Source: an uncultured Roseovarius sp. (GTDB taxonomy: Bacteria > Pseudomonadota > Alphaproteobacteria > Rhodobacterales > Rhodobacteraceae). From it: a DNA stretch of 61,874 nt. The notes beneath the pieces are model-generated. The model saw nothing but the letters and a program-made list of their open reading frames with translations, was not told the DNA's origin and searched no databases. The position numbers and the translations under genes are program-made. The DNA is taken from assembly GCA_947503145.1 (NCBI GenBank), contig CANNCP010000014.1:1-61874 (forward strand). The letters run 5' to 3'. Positions 17,218 to 26,605 of this stretch are shown here, piece by piece; position 1 is the stretch's first letter; every line of letters starts with the position of its first letter.

Positions 17218-19728
17218 TTACCCGTCCTTGCGGATAACCTCGTTCTTCGGGTCATAGGGGCTGTCCTCGGTCACGGTCGCGTCCCAGAGCTTGTCCATGA
17301 TCTTGACCTTCAGCACCGTGCCCGGCACCACCAGTTCGGGACGGATATAGCCCATGCCGATGGATTTGCCGAAGGCCACCGAATAGCCGCCCGAGGTCAG
17401 GCGTCCGACCCGCTCGCCGTCCTTGGTGTACAGCACTTCGCGGCCCCAGGGGTCGGCATCCTCCGGGCCGTCGATCAGCAGCGTGCAGCATTTGGCGCGC
17501 ACGCCCGTCTCGACCAGCCTCGCCTTGCCGTGGAAATCCTTGTCCAGATCGACAAAGCGCGGCAGATCGGCCTCCAGGGGCGTCGCGTCACGGCCCAGTT
17601 CGTTACCAAAGGCGCGATAGGATTTCTCCTGCCGCAGCCAGTTCTGCGCGCGGGCACCTACCAGCTTCATCCCGTACTTTTCCCCTGCCGCCTCTAACAG
17701 ATCAAAGAGATAGTTCTGCATCTCCATCGGGTGATGCAACTCCCAGCCCAGCTCGCCCGTATAAGCGACTCGGATGGCATTCACCGGGCACATGCCCAGC
17801 TCGATCCGGCGGGCGGTCAGCCACGGGAAACGTTTGTTGCTAAGTGCCGTGGCGGGATCGGCGTCCTTGATCACCTCGCGCAAAACATCGCGCGATTTCG
17901 GCCCGGCGATGGCAAAGACGCCCCATTGGGTGGTGACATCCTGAATTTCGATATAGCCGAATTCCTCCATCTTGTCCTCGGCGGCCTTGCGCAGAAAATC
18001 GGCGTCGTATTCCGTCCAGGCACCGGCCGAGACGAGGTAATAGTTATTCTCGCCATTGCGCACGATAGTATATTCCGTGCGCGTCGTGCCGTGGCTCGTG
18101 AGCGCATAGGTCAGGTTGATCCGACCCACGCGCGGCAGCTTGTTACAGGTGAACCAGTCGAGGAAGGCGGTCGCGCCCGGCCCTTTGACCACATGCTTGG
18201 AAAAGGCGGTGGCATCAATCAGACCGACGCCCTCGCGGATCGCCTTTGCCTCGTCCATCGCATGCTGCCACCAGCCGCCCCGGCGAAAGCTGCGCGCGTC
18301 ATGGTCAAAAGTCTCGGGCGCGTCCTGTGGCCCGAAATAGTTGGGCCGCTCCCAGCCATTGACCCACCCGAACTGCGCGCCGCGCGCCTTTTGACGGTCA
18401 TAGGCGGGTGCCGTGCGCAGGGGGCGACAGGCGGGGCGTTCTTCGTCGGGATGGTGCAGGGTATAGACGTGATCGTAGCATTCTTCGTTCTTGCGCGCGG
18501 CGAACTCGGTGGTCATCCAGCCTGTGGAGTACCGCTTGGGATCGAGGCTGGCCATGTCGATCTCGGATTCGCCGTCCACCATCATCTGCGCGAGGTAGTA
18601 GCCAGTGCCGCCCGCCGCCGTGATGCCAAAGCTGAAGCCCTCGGCCAGCCACATATTGCGCAGCCCCGGTGCCGGACCGACCAGCGGATTGCCATCGGGC
18701 GTATAGCAGATCGGGCCGTTGAAATCGTCCTTCAGTCCCGATTCTTCACAGGACGGGATGCGGTGGATCATCGCCATGTACTGTTCTTCGATCCGCTCCA
18801 GATCGAGCGGGAACAGATCGGCACGAAAACTGTCGGGCACACCATATTCAAACACCGCAGGTGCGCTTTTCTCGTAAACACCCAGGATCCAGCCGCCGCG
18901 CTCTTCGCGCACGTAGGATTGCGCGTCGGCGTCGCGGATCACCGGATGCTCCGGGTTGCCCGCCTGCTTGCGGAATTCGACCAATGCCGGGTCGGTGTCC
19001 ATCACGATGAATTGATGTTCGACCGGGATCGCCGGGATCTTGATCCCCAGCTTCTTTGCCGTGCTCTGGGCGTGGTTGCCGCTGGCGGTCACGACATGTT
19101 CGGCCGTTATCACGATCTGCTCATCCGAGGGCATGAGGTTGCCGCCCTTCTCGATCATTTTCGAGCAGGTCACTTCCCAATGCGAGCCGGTCCAATGGAA
19201 CGCGTCGGCCTGCCATTTGCGCTCGATCATCACGCCGCGTTGGCGCGCGCCCTTGGCCATCGCCTGTGTCACATCCGCGGGGTTAATGTAGCCGTCGGTG
19301 TTGTGATAGAGCGCACCCTTGAGGTCGGAGGTGTTGATCAAGGGCCATTTCGCCTTGATCTCGTCCGGGGTAAGCCAGACGTAAGGCACACCGCAGGTCT
19401 CGGCAGTCGAGGCATAGAGGCGGTATTCGTCCATCCGCTCTTCGGTCTGGGCCATCCGCAGGTTGCCGACCACGGCAAAGCCTGCGTTGAGGCCGGTCTC
19501 TTGCTCCAGCGTCTTGTAGAAATCGACCGAGTACTTGTGGATATGGGTCGTCGCATAGCTCATGTTGAAGAGCGGCAGCAGCCCCGCAGCGTGCCAGGTA
19601 GAGCCGCTGGTCAGTTCGTCGCGCTCCAGCAGCATTACATCGTCCCAGCCCGCACGGGCAAGATGATAGGCGATGGAGGTTCCGACGGCGCCGCCGCCGA
19701 CAACAAGAGCTTTGACTTGGGTTTGCAT
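17218..19728 (-). CDS. Dimethylglycine/sarcosine dehydrogenase-type flavoprotein with GcvT domain
   Basis: An 836-residue two-part enzyme. The N-terminal half is a DAO-type FAD oxidoreductase with dinucleotide loop VVGGGAVGTSIAYHLARAG (about 9-27). The motif GSTWHAAG (His 46) is where this family attaches FAD covalently. The C-terminal half (about 430-836) is a GcvT/aminomethyltransferase-like folate domain, ending in the typical barrel segment GRLTSGGYSVAFGKSIGMGY. This architecture oxidatively demethylates N-methylated glycines and passes the one-carbon unit to tetrahydrofolate. The exact substrate (dimethylglycine, sarcosine or a related methylamine) is not determinable here. The ATG at 19728 has GGAGT upstream; longer in-frame starts are less likely. 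Confidence 0.9.
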   Translation of the reverse strand: MQTQVKALVVGGGAVGTSIAYHLARAGWDDVMLLERDELTSGSTWHAAGLLPLFNMSYATTHIHKYSVDFYKTLEQETGLNAGFAVVGNLRMAQTEERMDEYRLYASTAETCGVPYVWLTPDEIKAKWPLINTSDLKGALYHNTDGYINPADVTQAMAKGARQRGVMIERKWQADAFHWTGSHWEVTCSKMIEKGGNLMPSDEQIVITAEHVVTASGNHAQSTAKKLGIKIPAIPVEHQFIVMDTDPALVEFRKQAGNPEHPVIRDADAQSYVREERGGWILGVYEKSAPAVFEYGVPDSFRADLFPLDLERIEEQYMAMIHRIPSCEESGLKDDFNGPICYTPDGNPLVGPAPGLRNMWLAEGFSFGITAAGGTGYYLAQMMVDGESEIDMASLDPKRYSTGWMTTEFAARKNEECYDHVYTLHHPDEERPACRPLRTAPAYDRQKARGAQFGWVNGWERPNYFGPQDAPETFDHDARSFRRGGWWQHAMDEAKAIREGVGLIDATAFSKHVVKGPGATAFLDWFTCNKLPRVGRINLTYALTSHGTTRTEYTIVRNGENNYYLVSAGAWTEYDADFLRKAAEDKMEEFGYIEIQDVTTQWGVFAIAGPKSRDVLREVIKDADPATALSNKRFPWLTARRIELGMCPVNAIRVAYTGELGWELHHPMEMQNYLFDLLEAAGEKYGMKLVGARAQNWLRQEKSYRAFGNELGRDATPLEADLPRFVDLDKDFHGKARLVETGVRAKCCTLLIDGPEDADPWGREVLYTKDGERVGRLTSGGYSVAFGKSIGMGYIRPELVVPGTVLKVKIMDKLWDATVTEDSPYDPKNEVIRKDG

Positions 19729-19843
19729 GTGACCGACTCCCTGACGCATGTGGTGTTCCGCTTTTATCATGCCTGTGCAATGGCGCGCAGCCCAGCCGAC
19801 CTAAGGCAGCGCAAAACCGACGCGTGGCCGGCAAAACGCAGCC

Positions 19844-20512
19844 CTACCGCGCCAGCGCCGCATCCAGTCGTCCGACCGGAAAATGCGGCGACAGGATCAC
19901 CCGCAGATCACGCCGTCGTTTGTTCGCGGGATCGTAGAGCGCATAGCACAGATAATCCTCCACCAACGCCGCCTGCTGCTCGTATCCGTAGGTCAGAAAC
20001 GCAGACGTCTCCCTGGATGCGTAGAAATAGGGATCAAGATTGACCAAGCTCTCCAGCGCGGCGCGCACGGGGTGATAGCCGGTGCGTCTGCGATTCTGCC
20101 ATTGCCAGACATGCACCAGTTCATGCGCCATCACCAACGCCTCGGGATAGAGCGCGTAGTCTGGCCACCCCATCGCAAGATCCGGCTGGTACAGTTCGGC
20201 GACCAGATGCACCCGGTTATAGAGCGCCCAGGCAGGTGGCGGCCCGGACGGGGGCTGCGGCGCGATGCGGTCGCAGGTCCCTTCATGCGGCGGGCTGTCG
20301 ACGGGCAGTGATCTGGGAACCCGTTTGGGTGTTGCGGGTGGCACGACAAAGCCCATGCCATGCGCTACCCGCACCTTGTCGGGGTCAAGGCCCGGGCCGA
20401 GAAGGTCGGCAGCAAAGGCACGTTCATCGGGCGTCAGCGCGCGTGTGCAGCCACCGAGTAAGAGCACACAACCAAGCGTCAAGAGCAGCGCATGACCGCA
20501 GCGACGCAACAC
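19844..20512 (-). CDS. Lipoprotein with HExxH zinc-metallopeptidase-like motif
   Basis: About 222 residues. There is a lipoprotein signal (LRRCGHALLLTLGCVLLLGGC) and a single HExxH motif in VMAHELVHVWQWQNR, with acidic residues in a later helix (YEQQAALVEDYLCY) that could provide the third zinc ligand. It resembles DUF4157-like predicted peptidases only in that motif. The start is uncertain: the frame has no ATG; GTG at 20512 gives an ideal lipoprotein signal and TTG at 20539 is the alternative. It probably sits in the periplasm attached to a membrane. Confidence 0.65.
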   Translation of the reverse strand: MLRRCGHALLLTLGCVLLLGGCTRALTPDERAFAADLLGPGLDPDKVRVAHGMGFVVPPATPKRVPRSLPVDSPPHEGTCDRIAPQPPSGPPPAWALYNRVHLVAELYQPDLAMGWPDYALYPEALVMAHELVHVWQWQNRRRTGYHPVRAALESLVNLDPYFYASRETSAFLTYGYEQQAALVEDYLCYALYDPANKRRRDLRVILSPHFPVGRLDAALAR

Positions 20513-20687
20513 GCGCCCTAGTCCCGGAACCGCGCGCAAACGGGCGCAGCAGACGTTTCATGGCTATGTGACTGGACATTCATGGCGGGTTCCCTTCCCG
20601 CCAGAACCATCGCGCATTTTCGCACGCAGGCCAAGAGCTTGGGGAGGAAAGCGCCCGCACACCAGCCGGTGCGCACACCTCATGGGC

Positions 20688-21188
20688 TTATTTGGTGCCG
20701 CAGAATTTGCCCACACTGCTGGTGCGGCATGCGTCCGGGTTCAGGTTCAGCCGCTTTACGCCGACTTCTCTCACCTCTGATTTACCGGTGGAGTTCTCAT
20801 CGATTTCAGAGACATTACCGTCTTTCTCGCCCTGGCCAATTAGCTGTTTGGCGTCGCTCAATTCTGCGTTTTCGTTGGTGTTACCCGTTAGCGTCTCTTT
20901 GATCGCCGACATGTCGGTATTGTCGGAAACGCCATCGTTTTCGGGCGTTCTGCCAGATTGCGACACGCCCTTGGATGCGTCCGGCAGGTCGGTTTTGGCC
21001 AAAGCCTCTGCCTCGACCGGCACAGGGCTGATCAGCGTTCCCAGACGGCTGGTCACGCTTCGGGTGTAATCGGTCACTGAAAACTCGCCCGGTTCCTTGC
21101 CCAGGGCTTGCGCCTGAGAAATGTAATCGACCCCGGTAACCGCAAAGGCGGCAACCGCGGCAAAGCCAAGTGCAAATTTGTTGATCAT
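20688..21188 (-). CDS. Exported hypothetical protein
   Basis: A 166-residue protein with a signal-like N terminus (MINKFALGFAAVAAFAVTGVDYI). The rest is low-complexity, acidic and Ser/Asn-rich, and it ends in a short Cys-containing segment (DACRTSSVGKFCGTK) that may form a disulfide loop. No domain is recognised. AAAGG precedes the ATG at 21188. It lies about 95 bp downstream of the gamma-glutamyltransferase gene on the same strand and may be co-transcribed. Confidence 0.6.
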   Translation of the reverse strand: MINKFALGFAAVAAFAVTGVDYISQAQALGKEPGEFSVTDYTRSVTSRLGTLISPVPVEAEALAKTDLPDASKGVSQSGRTPENDGVSDNTDMSAIKETLTGNTNENAELSDAKQLIGQGEKDGNVSEIDENSTGKSEVREVGVKRLNLNPDACRTSSVGKFCGTK

Positions 21189-21283
21189 GTCGGGCCTTTC
21201 AGGTCGCATCGCTTCGCGCCAGTTGTCCACGACAAATCGGGCGGAAATGGGATGTTTGGCGGGCCTCTTTCAGGCGGTGCGCG

Positions 21284-23065
21284 CTACTCTCCCAGCGCGA
21301 CGCCCTCGCGGCGCGGATCGGCCCCACCGCGCAACACATCGCCGACCGAGATCGCGTGCAGCCCGGATGTGAGATCGCGCGACCGGACCTCATACCCCAA
21401 CGCGCGCAGCGGATCGGCAAGCGCGTCGGCGCTGGTGCCCGCCTCAAGGTCATAGGTGCCGAAGCGGTTGACAATATGCGGCAACGCGATCGCCTGTTGC
21501 ACATCCAGTCCCCAATCGAGATGCGCAATGATCGCGTTGGTGACATAGGGAATGATCCAGCTGCCCCCCGGGCTGCCGATCAACAGCACAGGCGCACCGC
21601 CCTTCAGCACGATAGTCGGCGCCATTGATGAGCGCGGCCGCTTGCCCGGCTCGACCCGATTGGCCACCGGTACGCCATCCCGGTGACTGCGAAACGAGAA
21701 ATCCGTCAATTCGTTATTAAGCAGAAAGCCCGCCACTATCAGCCGCGCGCCAAAGGCGCTCTCGATGCTGGCAGTCATCGACAGTGCGTTGCCATAGCTG
21801 TCAACGATGGAAATATGCGAGGTCGACGGCAGTTCGATCGCGTCGCCATCTGCCCAGTTGAGCGCATGATCGAACTCCGGCACGCCCGGCGTCACCTCGG
21901 GCAGCGCGCCGTCGCCCTTCAGCAATTCGGCCCGTTTGGCCACGTAACCCGGCTCCAGCAGCCCCTGTGTGGGCACCGGCACATAATCGCTGTCGGCCAG
22001 GTAGCGGCCCCGGTCGGCAAAGGCGAGCCTGCTGGCGTCACCAATCAGTCGCCATGCCTCCACGCTGTCCGGTCCCATTGCCGCCAGATCGAACCCCGAC
22101 AGCAGACCCAGCGTCTGCCCGACAGTCAGCGCCCCGGACGATGGCGGCCCCATGCCGCAGATGTCATGATCCCGATAAGGTGCACAGACTGCCGCGCGTT
22201 CACGCACTTGATAGATCGCAAGATCCAACTCGCTCAGCAGCCCCGGATTGTTGGGTGCGTCTCGTACAGCTTGCACAATCGCCTTGCCGATGCGGCCGGT
22301 ATAGAACACCTCGGGGCCGTACTTGGCAAAGCTCTCCAGCGTATCCGCATAGGCCGGATTGCGCAGGGTCTGGCCCGCGGCGACCGGCGCGCCATCCGGC
22401 AGGAAATAAGCGACCGTTTCAGGAAATGGTGCGAATGTCGGTGCCTCGCGCACCACGGAACGATGCATGCGCTCACTGACGGTGAACCCATCTTTGGCCA
22501 GTCGGATTGCATCGTCAAAGAGCGTCGGCCAGTCCGCCCGCCCCCAGCGCTGGTGCGCCGCATGCAACAGCGCGGGCGTGCCGGGTGTACCAACCGACAG
22601 GCCACCCGGCACCGCCTCGAAGAAACCAATCGGTTCGCCATTTGCGGTCTGGAACATCTGCGGTGTCGCGGCCAGCGGCGCGGTTTCGCGCCCGTCAAGC
22701 GTCGTCAGGCTGCGGCTCTGCGCGTCCCACCACACCAGGAACCCCCCACCGCCCAGCCCAGAGCTTTGCGGCTCGACCAGTCCCAGAACCAGCTGGACCG
22801 CGATCATCGCGTCAGCCGCCGTACCACCGTTGCGCAGCACCTTGGCACCGGCTTCTACCGCCAGGGGATGCGCCGCGGCCACCATCCAGTCATCGGCCAC
22901 GACCGGCAAACCGGCCTGCTTGTGGCGCTGTGCATCGGCCACAGCAGGGCTGGTCGCCACCACCCCTGCCCCGCCACGTTCGGGCGCGACAGCATCCGCG
23001 GCTTCCTGTGCCAGCGCACCACCCGCCCAGAGCAGCAACGCCGCGATAATCGTAAGACTGCGCAT
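21284..23065 (-). CDS. ggt: Gamma-glutamyltransferase
   Basis: A 593-residue periplasmic Ntn-hydrolase that cleaves gamma-glutamyl bonds such as in glutathione. It has a Sec signal (SLTIIAALLLWAGGALAQ) and early family motifs HPLAVEAGAKVLRNGGTAADA and GLGGGGFLVWW. The autocatalytic cleavage site is before the Thr in LPSTSHISIVD, followed by a small subunit with GSPGGSWI. AGGGAGG precedes the ATG at 23065, favouring it over the frame extension upstream. Confidence 0.93.
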   Translation of the reverse strand: MRSLTIIAALLLWAGGALAQEAADAVAPERGGAGVVATSPAVADAQRHKQAGLPVVADDWMVAAAHPLAVEAGAKVLRNGGTAADAMIAVQLVLGLVEPQSSGLGGGGFLVWWDAQSRSLTTLDGRETAPLAATPQMFQTANGEPIGFFEAVPGGLSVGTPGTPALLHAAHQRWGRADWPTLFDDAIRLAKDGFTVSERMHRSVVREAPTFAPFPETVAYFLPDGAPVAAGQTLRNPAYADTLESFAKYGPEVFYTGRIGKAIVQAVRDAPNNPGLLSELDLAIYQVRERAAVCAPYRDHDICGMGPPSSGALTVGQTLGLLSGFDLAAMGPDSVEAWRLIGDASRLAFADRGRYLADSDYVPVPTQGLLEPGYVAKRAELLKGDGALPEVTPGVPEFDHALNWADGDAIELPSTSHISIVDSYGNALSMTASIESAFGARLIVAGFLLNNELTDFSFRSHRDGVPVANRVEPGKRPRSSMAPTIVLKGGAPVLLIGSPGGSWIIPYVTNAIIAHLDWGLDVQQAIALPHIVNRFGTYDLEAGTSADALADPLRALGYEVRSRDLTSGLHAISVGDVLRGGADPRREGVALGE

Positions 23066-23105
23066 GACGCCTCCCTTGGAACGACCGCCCCCCCGCAAGG
23101 TCCGG

Positions 23106-24086
23106 TCAGAGCATGGACGGCACTACCTGATCCGGTGGGCGGTGGCCGTCTTGATAGGTCTTGATGTTGACCAGCACCTTTTCGCCCATCTCAATGCGCC
23201 CCTCGATCGTGGCCGACCCCATATGCGGCAGCAGCACGACGTTCTTGAGCTCGCGCAGGCGTGGATTGGCCCCGTCTTCGTAAACATCAAGACCCGCACC
23301 CGCGATCTCGCCCGCGCGCAGCATGCGTGTCAGCGCATTCTGGTCGATCACCTCGCCACGCGACGTGTTCACGATCACCGCGTTCTGCTTCATCAGTTTC
23401 AGCCGCCGCGCATTCATCAGGTGGAAGGTCGATGGCGTGTGCGGGCAGTTGATGCTGATCACGTCCATCCGCGCCACCATCTGATCGAGGCTCTCCCAAT
23501 AGGTGGCTTCCAGCGCCTCTTCGGTCTCGGGGCGCAGACGCTTGCGATTGTGGTAATGGATCTGCATGCCAAAGGCTGCTGCACGCCGGGCCACCGCCTG
23601 TCCGATACGGCCCAGCCCCAGAATGCCCAGACGACGCCCCGCGACGCGTCCGCCCATCAGCGCGGTGGGCGACCAGCCATGCCATTCGCCCGACTGCATC
23701 AGCGCCAGCCCCTCGGGAATGCGCCGGGTCACGCTCAGAATCAGCGCCATCGCCATGTCGGCGGTGTCATCGGCCGAGACACCGGGCGTGTTCGACACCA
23801 GAATGCCGCGCTGGCGGGCGGTAGCCACATCGATATGATCGACGCCCGCGCCGTAGTTCGCGATCAATTTCAGCTTGTCCCCGGCCTGCCCGATCAGCCC
23901 AGCGTCGATCGTATCGCTGAGCGTCGGCACCAATACGTCAGCCTCCCGGATCGCGCTGGCCAGTTCCTCGCGGGTCATCGGCGTGTCATCCTCACGCAGC
24001 GTCGTATCGAACAACTCGGCCAGCCGGGTCTCGACGACCTCGGGCAAACGTCGCGTTACGACAACACTCAGGCGTTCAGTTGACAT
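23106..24086 (-). CDS. D-2-hydroxyacid dehydrogenase (glyoxylate/hydroxypyruvate reductase type)
   Basis: A 326-residue NAD(P)-dependent reductase. The Rossmann motif is GILGLGRIGQAVARR (about 150-165) and the catalytic triad is visible as Arg in NTSRGEV (about 240), Glu in YEDGA (about 270) and His in LLPHMGSAT (about 288). The loop GMQIHYHNRKR after the nucleotide strand suggests NADP preference (inference). CTAGGAGGG precedes the ATG at 24086; the frame extends upstream but lacks a start with a ribosome site. It sits 40 bp from ggt on the same strand. Confidence 0.9.
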   Translation of the reverse strand: MSTERLSVVVTRRLPEVVETRLAELFDTTLREDDTPMTREELASAIREADVLVPTLSDTIDAGLIGQAGDKLKLIANYGAGVDHIDVATARQRGILVSNTPGVSADDTADMAMALILSVTRRIPEGLALMQSGEWHGWSPTALMGGRVAGRRLGILGLGRIGQAVARRAAAFGMQIHYHNRKRLRPETEEALEATYWESLDQMVARMDVISINCPHTPSTFHLMNARRLKLMKQNAVIVNTSRGEVIDQNALTRMLRAGEIAGAGLDVYEDGANPRLRELKNVVLLPHMGSATIEGRIEMGEKVLVNIKTYQDGHRPPDQVVPSML

Positions 24087-24191
24087 GCGGACCCTCCTAG
24101 TTCTTTTCACGATGGCGCGTTGCTGGCAGAGTGACGCAGGAATGGACGGGGCACAAGAACCCCGCGCACATACACAGGCAGAAATCGAGAT

Positions 24192-24692
24192 ATGTCGAGA
24201 GTTTCCAATCTTCTCTGGGCCACATTGTTGGTCGCTGCGCAGACCTTGGGGGCTGCGGCACAGGATCGCGGCTCTGTCACCAAGCTCCCGCTGCCACGCT
24301 TCGTGTCGATGAAGGCCTCCGAAGGCAACGTCCGGCGCGGCCCCAGCAGCACACACCGGATCGACTGGATTTTCAAACGCAAGGATATCCCGCTGGAGAT
24401 CACCGCAGAGCATGGTCACTGGCGACGCATCCGTGATCGTGACGGTGCTGGCGGCTGGATGCACTATTCACTTCTGTCGGGCGTGCGCACGGCGATCATC
24501 GAGACGGACATGCTCGAAATGAAGGCCCAGCCTGACCCGGCGGCACTGGTCGTCGCGCAGCTGGAGATGGGGGTCATCGCCCGAATCCAGGAATGTGGTC
24601 TGGAGTGGTGCCAGATCCGCTCTGCCGGGTATCGCGGCTGGGTGCACAAGACAGATTTATGGGGCGTAAAGCCGGACGAAACGCTGGAATGA
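24192..24692 (+). CDS. Exported protein with two bacterial SH3 domains
   Basis: A 166-residue protein with a signal peptide (LLWATLLVAAQTLGAAAQ). It has two SH3-like repeats: SEGNVRRGPSSTHRIDWIFK...GGWMHYSLLSG (about 45-100) and AQLEMGVIARIQECGLEWCQIRSAGYRGWVHKTDLWG (about 118-158). The R-x-GPS/T...WxxI...GW pattern is typical of SH3_3/SH3_4 domains of cell-envelope proteins, often peptidoglycan-related. It is divergent from the dehydrogenase gene and precedes tRNA-Gln. Confidence 0.8.
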   Translation: MSRVSNLLWATLLVAAQTLGAAAQDRGSVTKLPLPRFVSMKASEGNVRRGPSSTHRIDWIFKRKDIPLEITAEHGHWRRIRDRDGAGGWMHYSLLSGVRTAIIETDMLEMKAQPDPAALVVAQLEMGVIARIQECGLEWCQIRSAGYRGWVHKTDLWGVKPDETLE

Positions 24693-24807
24693 TGCCGCGC
24701 CACCGACCGTAACGCCCTTTGGGCACTCATTGTATCCACAGCAGGCATTTTTTCCGCATTCCGGCCTTGCACCAGAATACCAGCCGCGCTAGATACCTCG
24801 CCATTGT

Positions 24808-24882
24808 TGGGATGTAGCCAAGTGGTAAGGCAACTGTTTTTGGTACAGTGTACCGTAGGTTCGAATCCTACCATCCCAGCCA
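24808..24882 (+). tRNA. tRNA-Gln (anticodon TTG)
   Basis: The acceptor strands TGGGATG (24808-24814) and CATCCCA (24872-24878) pair. The anticodon arm CTGT-TTTTGGT-ACAG places TTG at 24840-24842, and the T-arm contains GTTCGAATC. The discriminator G and CCA are encoded (24879-24882). Total 75 nt. Confidence 0.96.
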
Positions 24883-25158
24883 GAACCACCAAAACACTGA
24901 TAACAATGCTTATACCCTGAGCATCACCCCTGATTTCGCGGGGTATTTCTGGATATCGGAATCCGCCAGACGGCGTTCCACACGTATTCGGGCAGATTCT
25001 TCCAAAAGTCTGGGAACCGCTTTTCGACGGTAGCAGTTTGATCGCGGTTGCTGGGTAGGATTGTTATGTGTTCGCCAGCGGCCTTGTTACACAAATCGGT
25101 TGCCGGACGGGCTTTGCTTTGCCCCAGGCGGTCTTGCCGAAGCCTATGACGCCCCGCC

Positions 25159-25545
25159 TTGCATCGATCCCGGCAGGGGGGTGCCTATGACAACGCCCGC
25201 GCCGAAACCATAAATGGTCTTTACAAAACCCGATTGGTTCATTGCCAGGGCCCATGGCGCAACATGCAGGATCTGGAAATAGCCACGCCCGACGGGGTCG
25301 ATTGGTTCAACAACAGACGCCTGTTTGGGCCTAAAGCGTTCCGCCAAAAACCTGACTCACAGCTTTTCGCGGAACCCAGCGATACATATGATCGTTGCAC
25401 GCGTTCCGCCTTAACTGAGTGCCTCAGGTTTAAGGCGGAACGCTTTATCGGGAACATCCCGCCAGTCGAAGCAGAAGATAAATGCCATGCACAGCGCAAC
25501 GTGCTCGATATGATCGCGTCAAATGAAGCTATAGGTCTCCGGTAA
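25159..25545 (+). pseudogene. IS3-family transposase C-terminal remnant, interrupted by a small element
   Basis: The segment GGAYDNARAETINGLYKT...GPWRNMQDLEIATPDGVDWFNNRRLFGP, then IGNIPPVEAEDKCHAQRN, is the end of an IS3-type orfB integrase. It contains the region around the catalytic Glu (AETING) but no upstream DDE residues and no orfA. Between FGP and IGNIPP, 114 bp are inserted exactly in frame (see the repeat at 25334). The element was therefore already truncated or silent, or tolerated the insertion. The DNA from 24883 to about 25158 shows no gene. Confidence 0.85.
25334..25445. repeat. 112-bp MITE-like element inserted in IS3 remnant (copy B)
   Basis: The ends are perfect 12-bp inverted repeats, AAGCGTTCCGCC and GGCGGAACGCTT, extended imperfectly inward (CAAAAACCTGA / TCAGGTTTAA). 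Each end is flanked by TA (25332-25333 and 25446-25447). Removing the element and one TA restores an uninterrupted transposase frame (Pro-Ile junction), so TA appears to be the duplicated target. The right half contains a second long hairpin (25401-25443). There is no coding capacity. Confidence 0.8.
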
Positions 25546-25583
25546 AATCCGGACGTTTCACTGACCATGATCGACGCACATTG

Positions 25584-26564
25584 TCACGTTGTCGCGTTAA
25601 CGGGTGTGACGTCCTGTTCATCGAGTTCCAGATAGCCTTCAAGGTCCGCGCGTATGTCCGGGTCCAGCGCCTCGGCGTGAATGAGGCGGCTATAGAACAA
25701 GGTGAAATAAACGACCTTGATCGCGATAACGGCACGCGCAAGCATAGCGTGCAGAATGAACCCGAGAAACGCAATCAGGAAGACCGGAAGCCAGTTAAAG
25801 ACGGTATCAGGCCCGATGCTGCCAAACTCGGGAATGTCCGGAGACAAATCGCCTAACACGCCTGCGGAAAATGCCTCTGGCAAGCTTGCGCCAAAGAAAA
25901 GCCCGCAAGCAATCGCCGCCAGCGTCCCCAATACATAGATCGGCGACATCAGCGTTCCGATCACACCACCCATGATGTCGATTCCGAATACGCCTGCCAG
26001 CGTTTCGGGCACATGATCTTTCAGCCGTTTCATCCGCGTGACACCCTCGCGCAGGCCCAGTCTGTCGATGGCGACGGCCGGCAACATGAAGTGGTTGACC
26101 AAATCCCAGACCTCGCCGATGCCGCCCAGCAAGAGCCCCATCAGTCCGCCTTCCTTGTTCTTGCGGCTGGAAATCCAGGCGGCAGCCATGTCGAGCACAG
26201 CAAGGGTGCGCACCTGGGAACCGAGGCCGGCAATCTCGCGCCGTGCCTCGCGCCGGGTCGGCAAACCGCCGGTCGCAGTGTCGTAGGTCAGGCGGCTCAG
26301 CGTCAGTTCGGCGCGATTGTAAAAAAAGAACTTGTAAACGAACATCACCGCCCCGCCGAGCAGGAACCAGGTGCTTCCGGCGCTGTCATAGAATACCAGA
26401 AAGAGCCCGACAAAGAACAGAAGCACCATGACGGAGGCATAAATCCACATGGCAATCAGTGGCGCCAGCAACGCGCGGTTGCGCCCGACAATGGTGAACG
26501 TGTGCCGTATGAGAAAACCCAGTTGCGCCAGCCGCGCCTTACGGTTCGGTTTCTTGAAGTCCAT
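25584..26564 (-). CDS. Multi-pass membrane protein of unknown function
   Basis: A 326-residue inner-membrane protein. A basic N terminus (MDFKKPNRKARL) is followed by about six to seven hydrophobic segments, including IAMWIYASVMVLLFFVGLFLVFY, a central stretch MGGVIGTLMSPIYVLGTLAAIACGLFF and FLIAFLGFILHAMLARAVIAIKVVYF, then an acidic C terminus. I do not recognise the family. It is the last gene of a minus-strand cluster that also includes an exported protein, an SH3 protein and another large membrane protein of the same size (28967-29950). Confidence 0.75.
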   Translation of the reverse strand: MDFKKPNRKARLAQLGFLIRHTFTIVGRNRALLAPLIAMWIYASVMVLLFFVGLFLVFYDSAGSTWFLLGGAVMFVYKFFFYNRAELTLSRLTYDTATGGLPTRREARREIAGLGSQVRTLAVLDMAAAWISSRKNKEGGLMGLLLGGIGEVWDLVNHFMLPAVAIDRLGLREGVTRMKRLKDHVPETLAGVFGIDIMGGVIGTLMSPIYVLGTLAAIACGLFFGASLPEAFSAGVLGDLSPDIPEFGSIGPDTVFNWLPVFLIAFLGFILHAMLARAVIAIKVVYFTLFYSRLIHAEALDPDIRADLEGYLELDEQDVTPVNATT

Positions 26565-26605
26565 GGGAACTCCCCTTCTTTAATAGTGGTATTGTGGAAC
26601 GCGGC

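Noticed and set aside
17731..20043. A 770-codon open frame on the plus strand
   Set aside because: It is entirely antisense to the well-supported flavoprotein and its neighbours. High GC content leaves long spurious frames; it has no domain or ribosome site.
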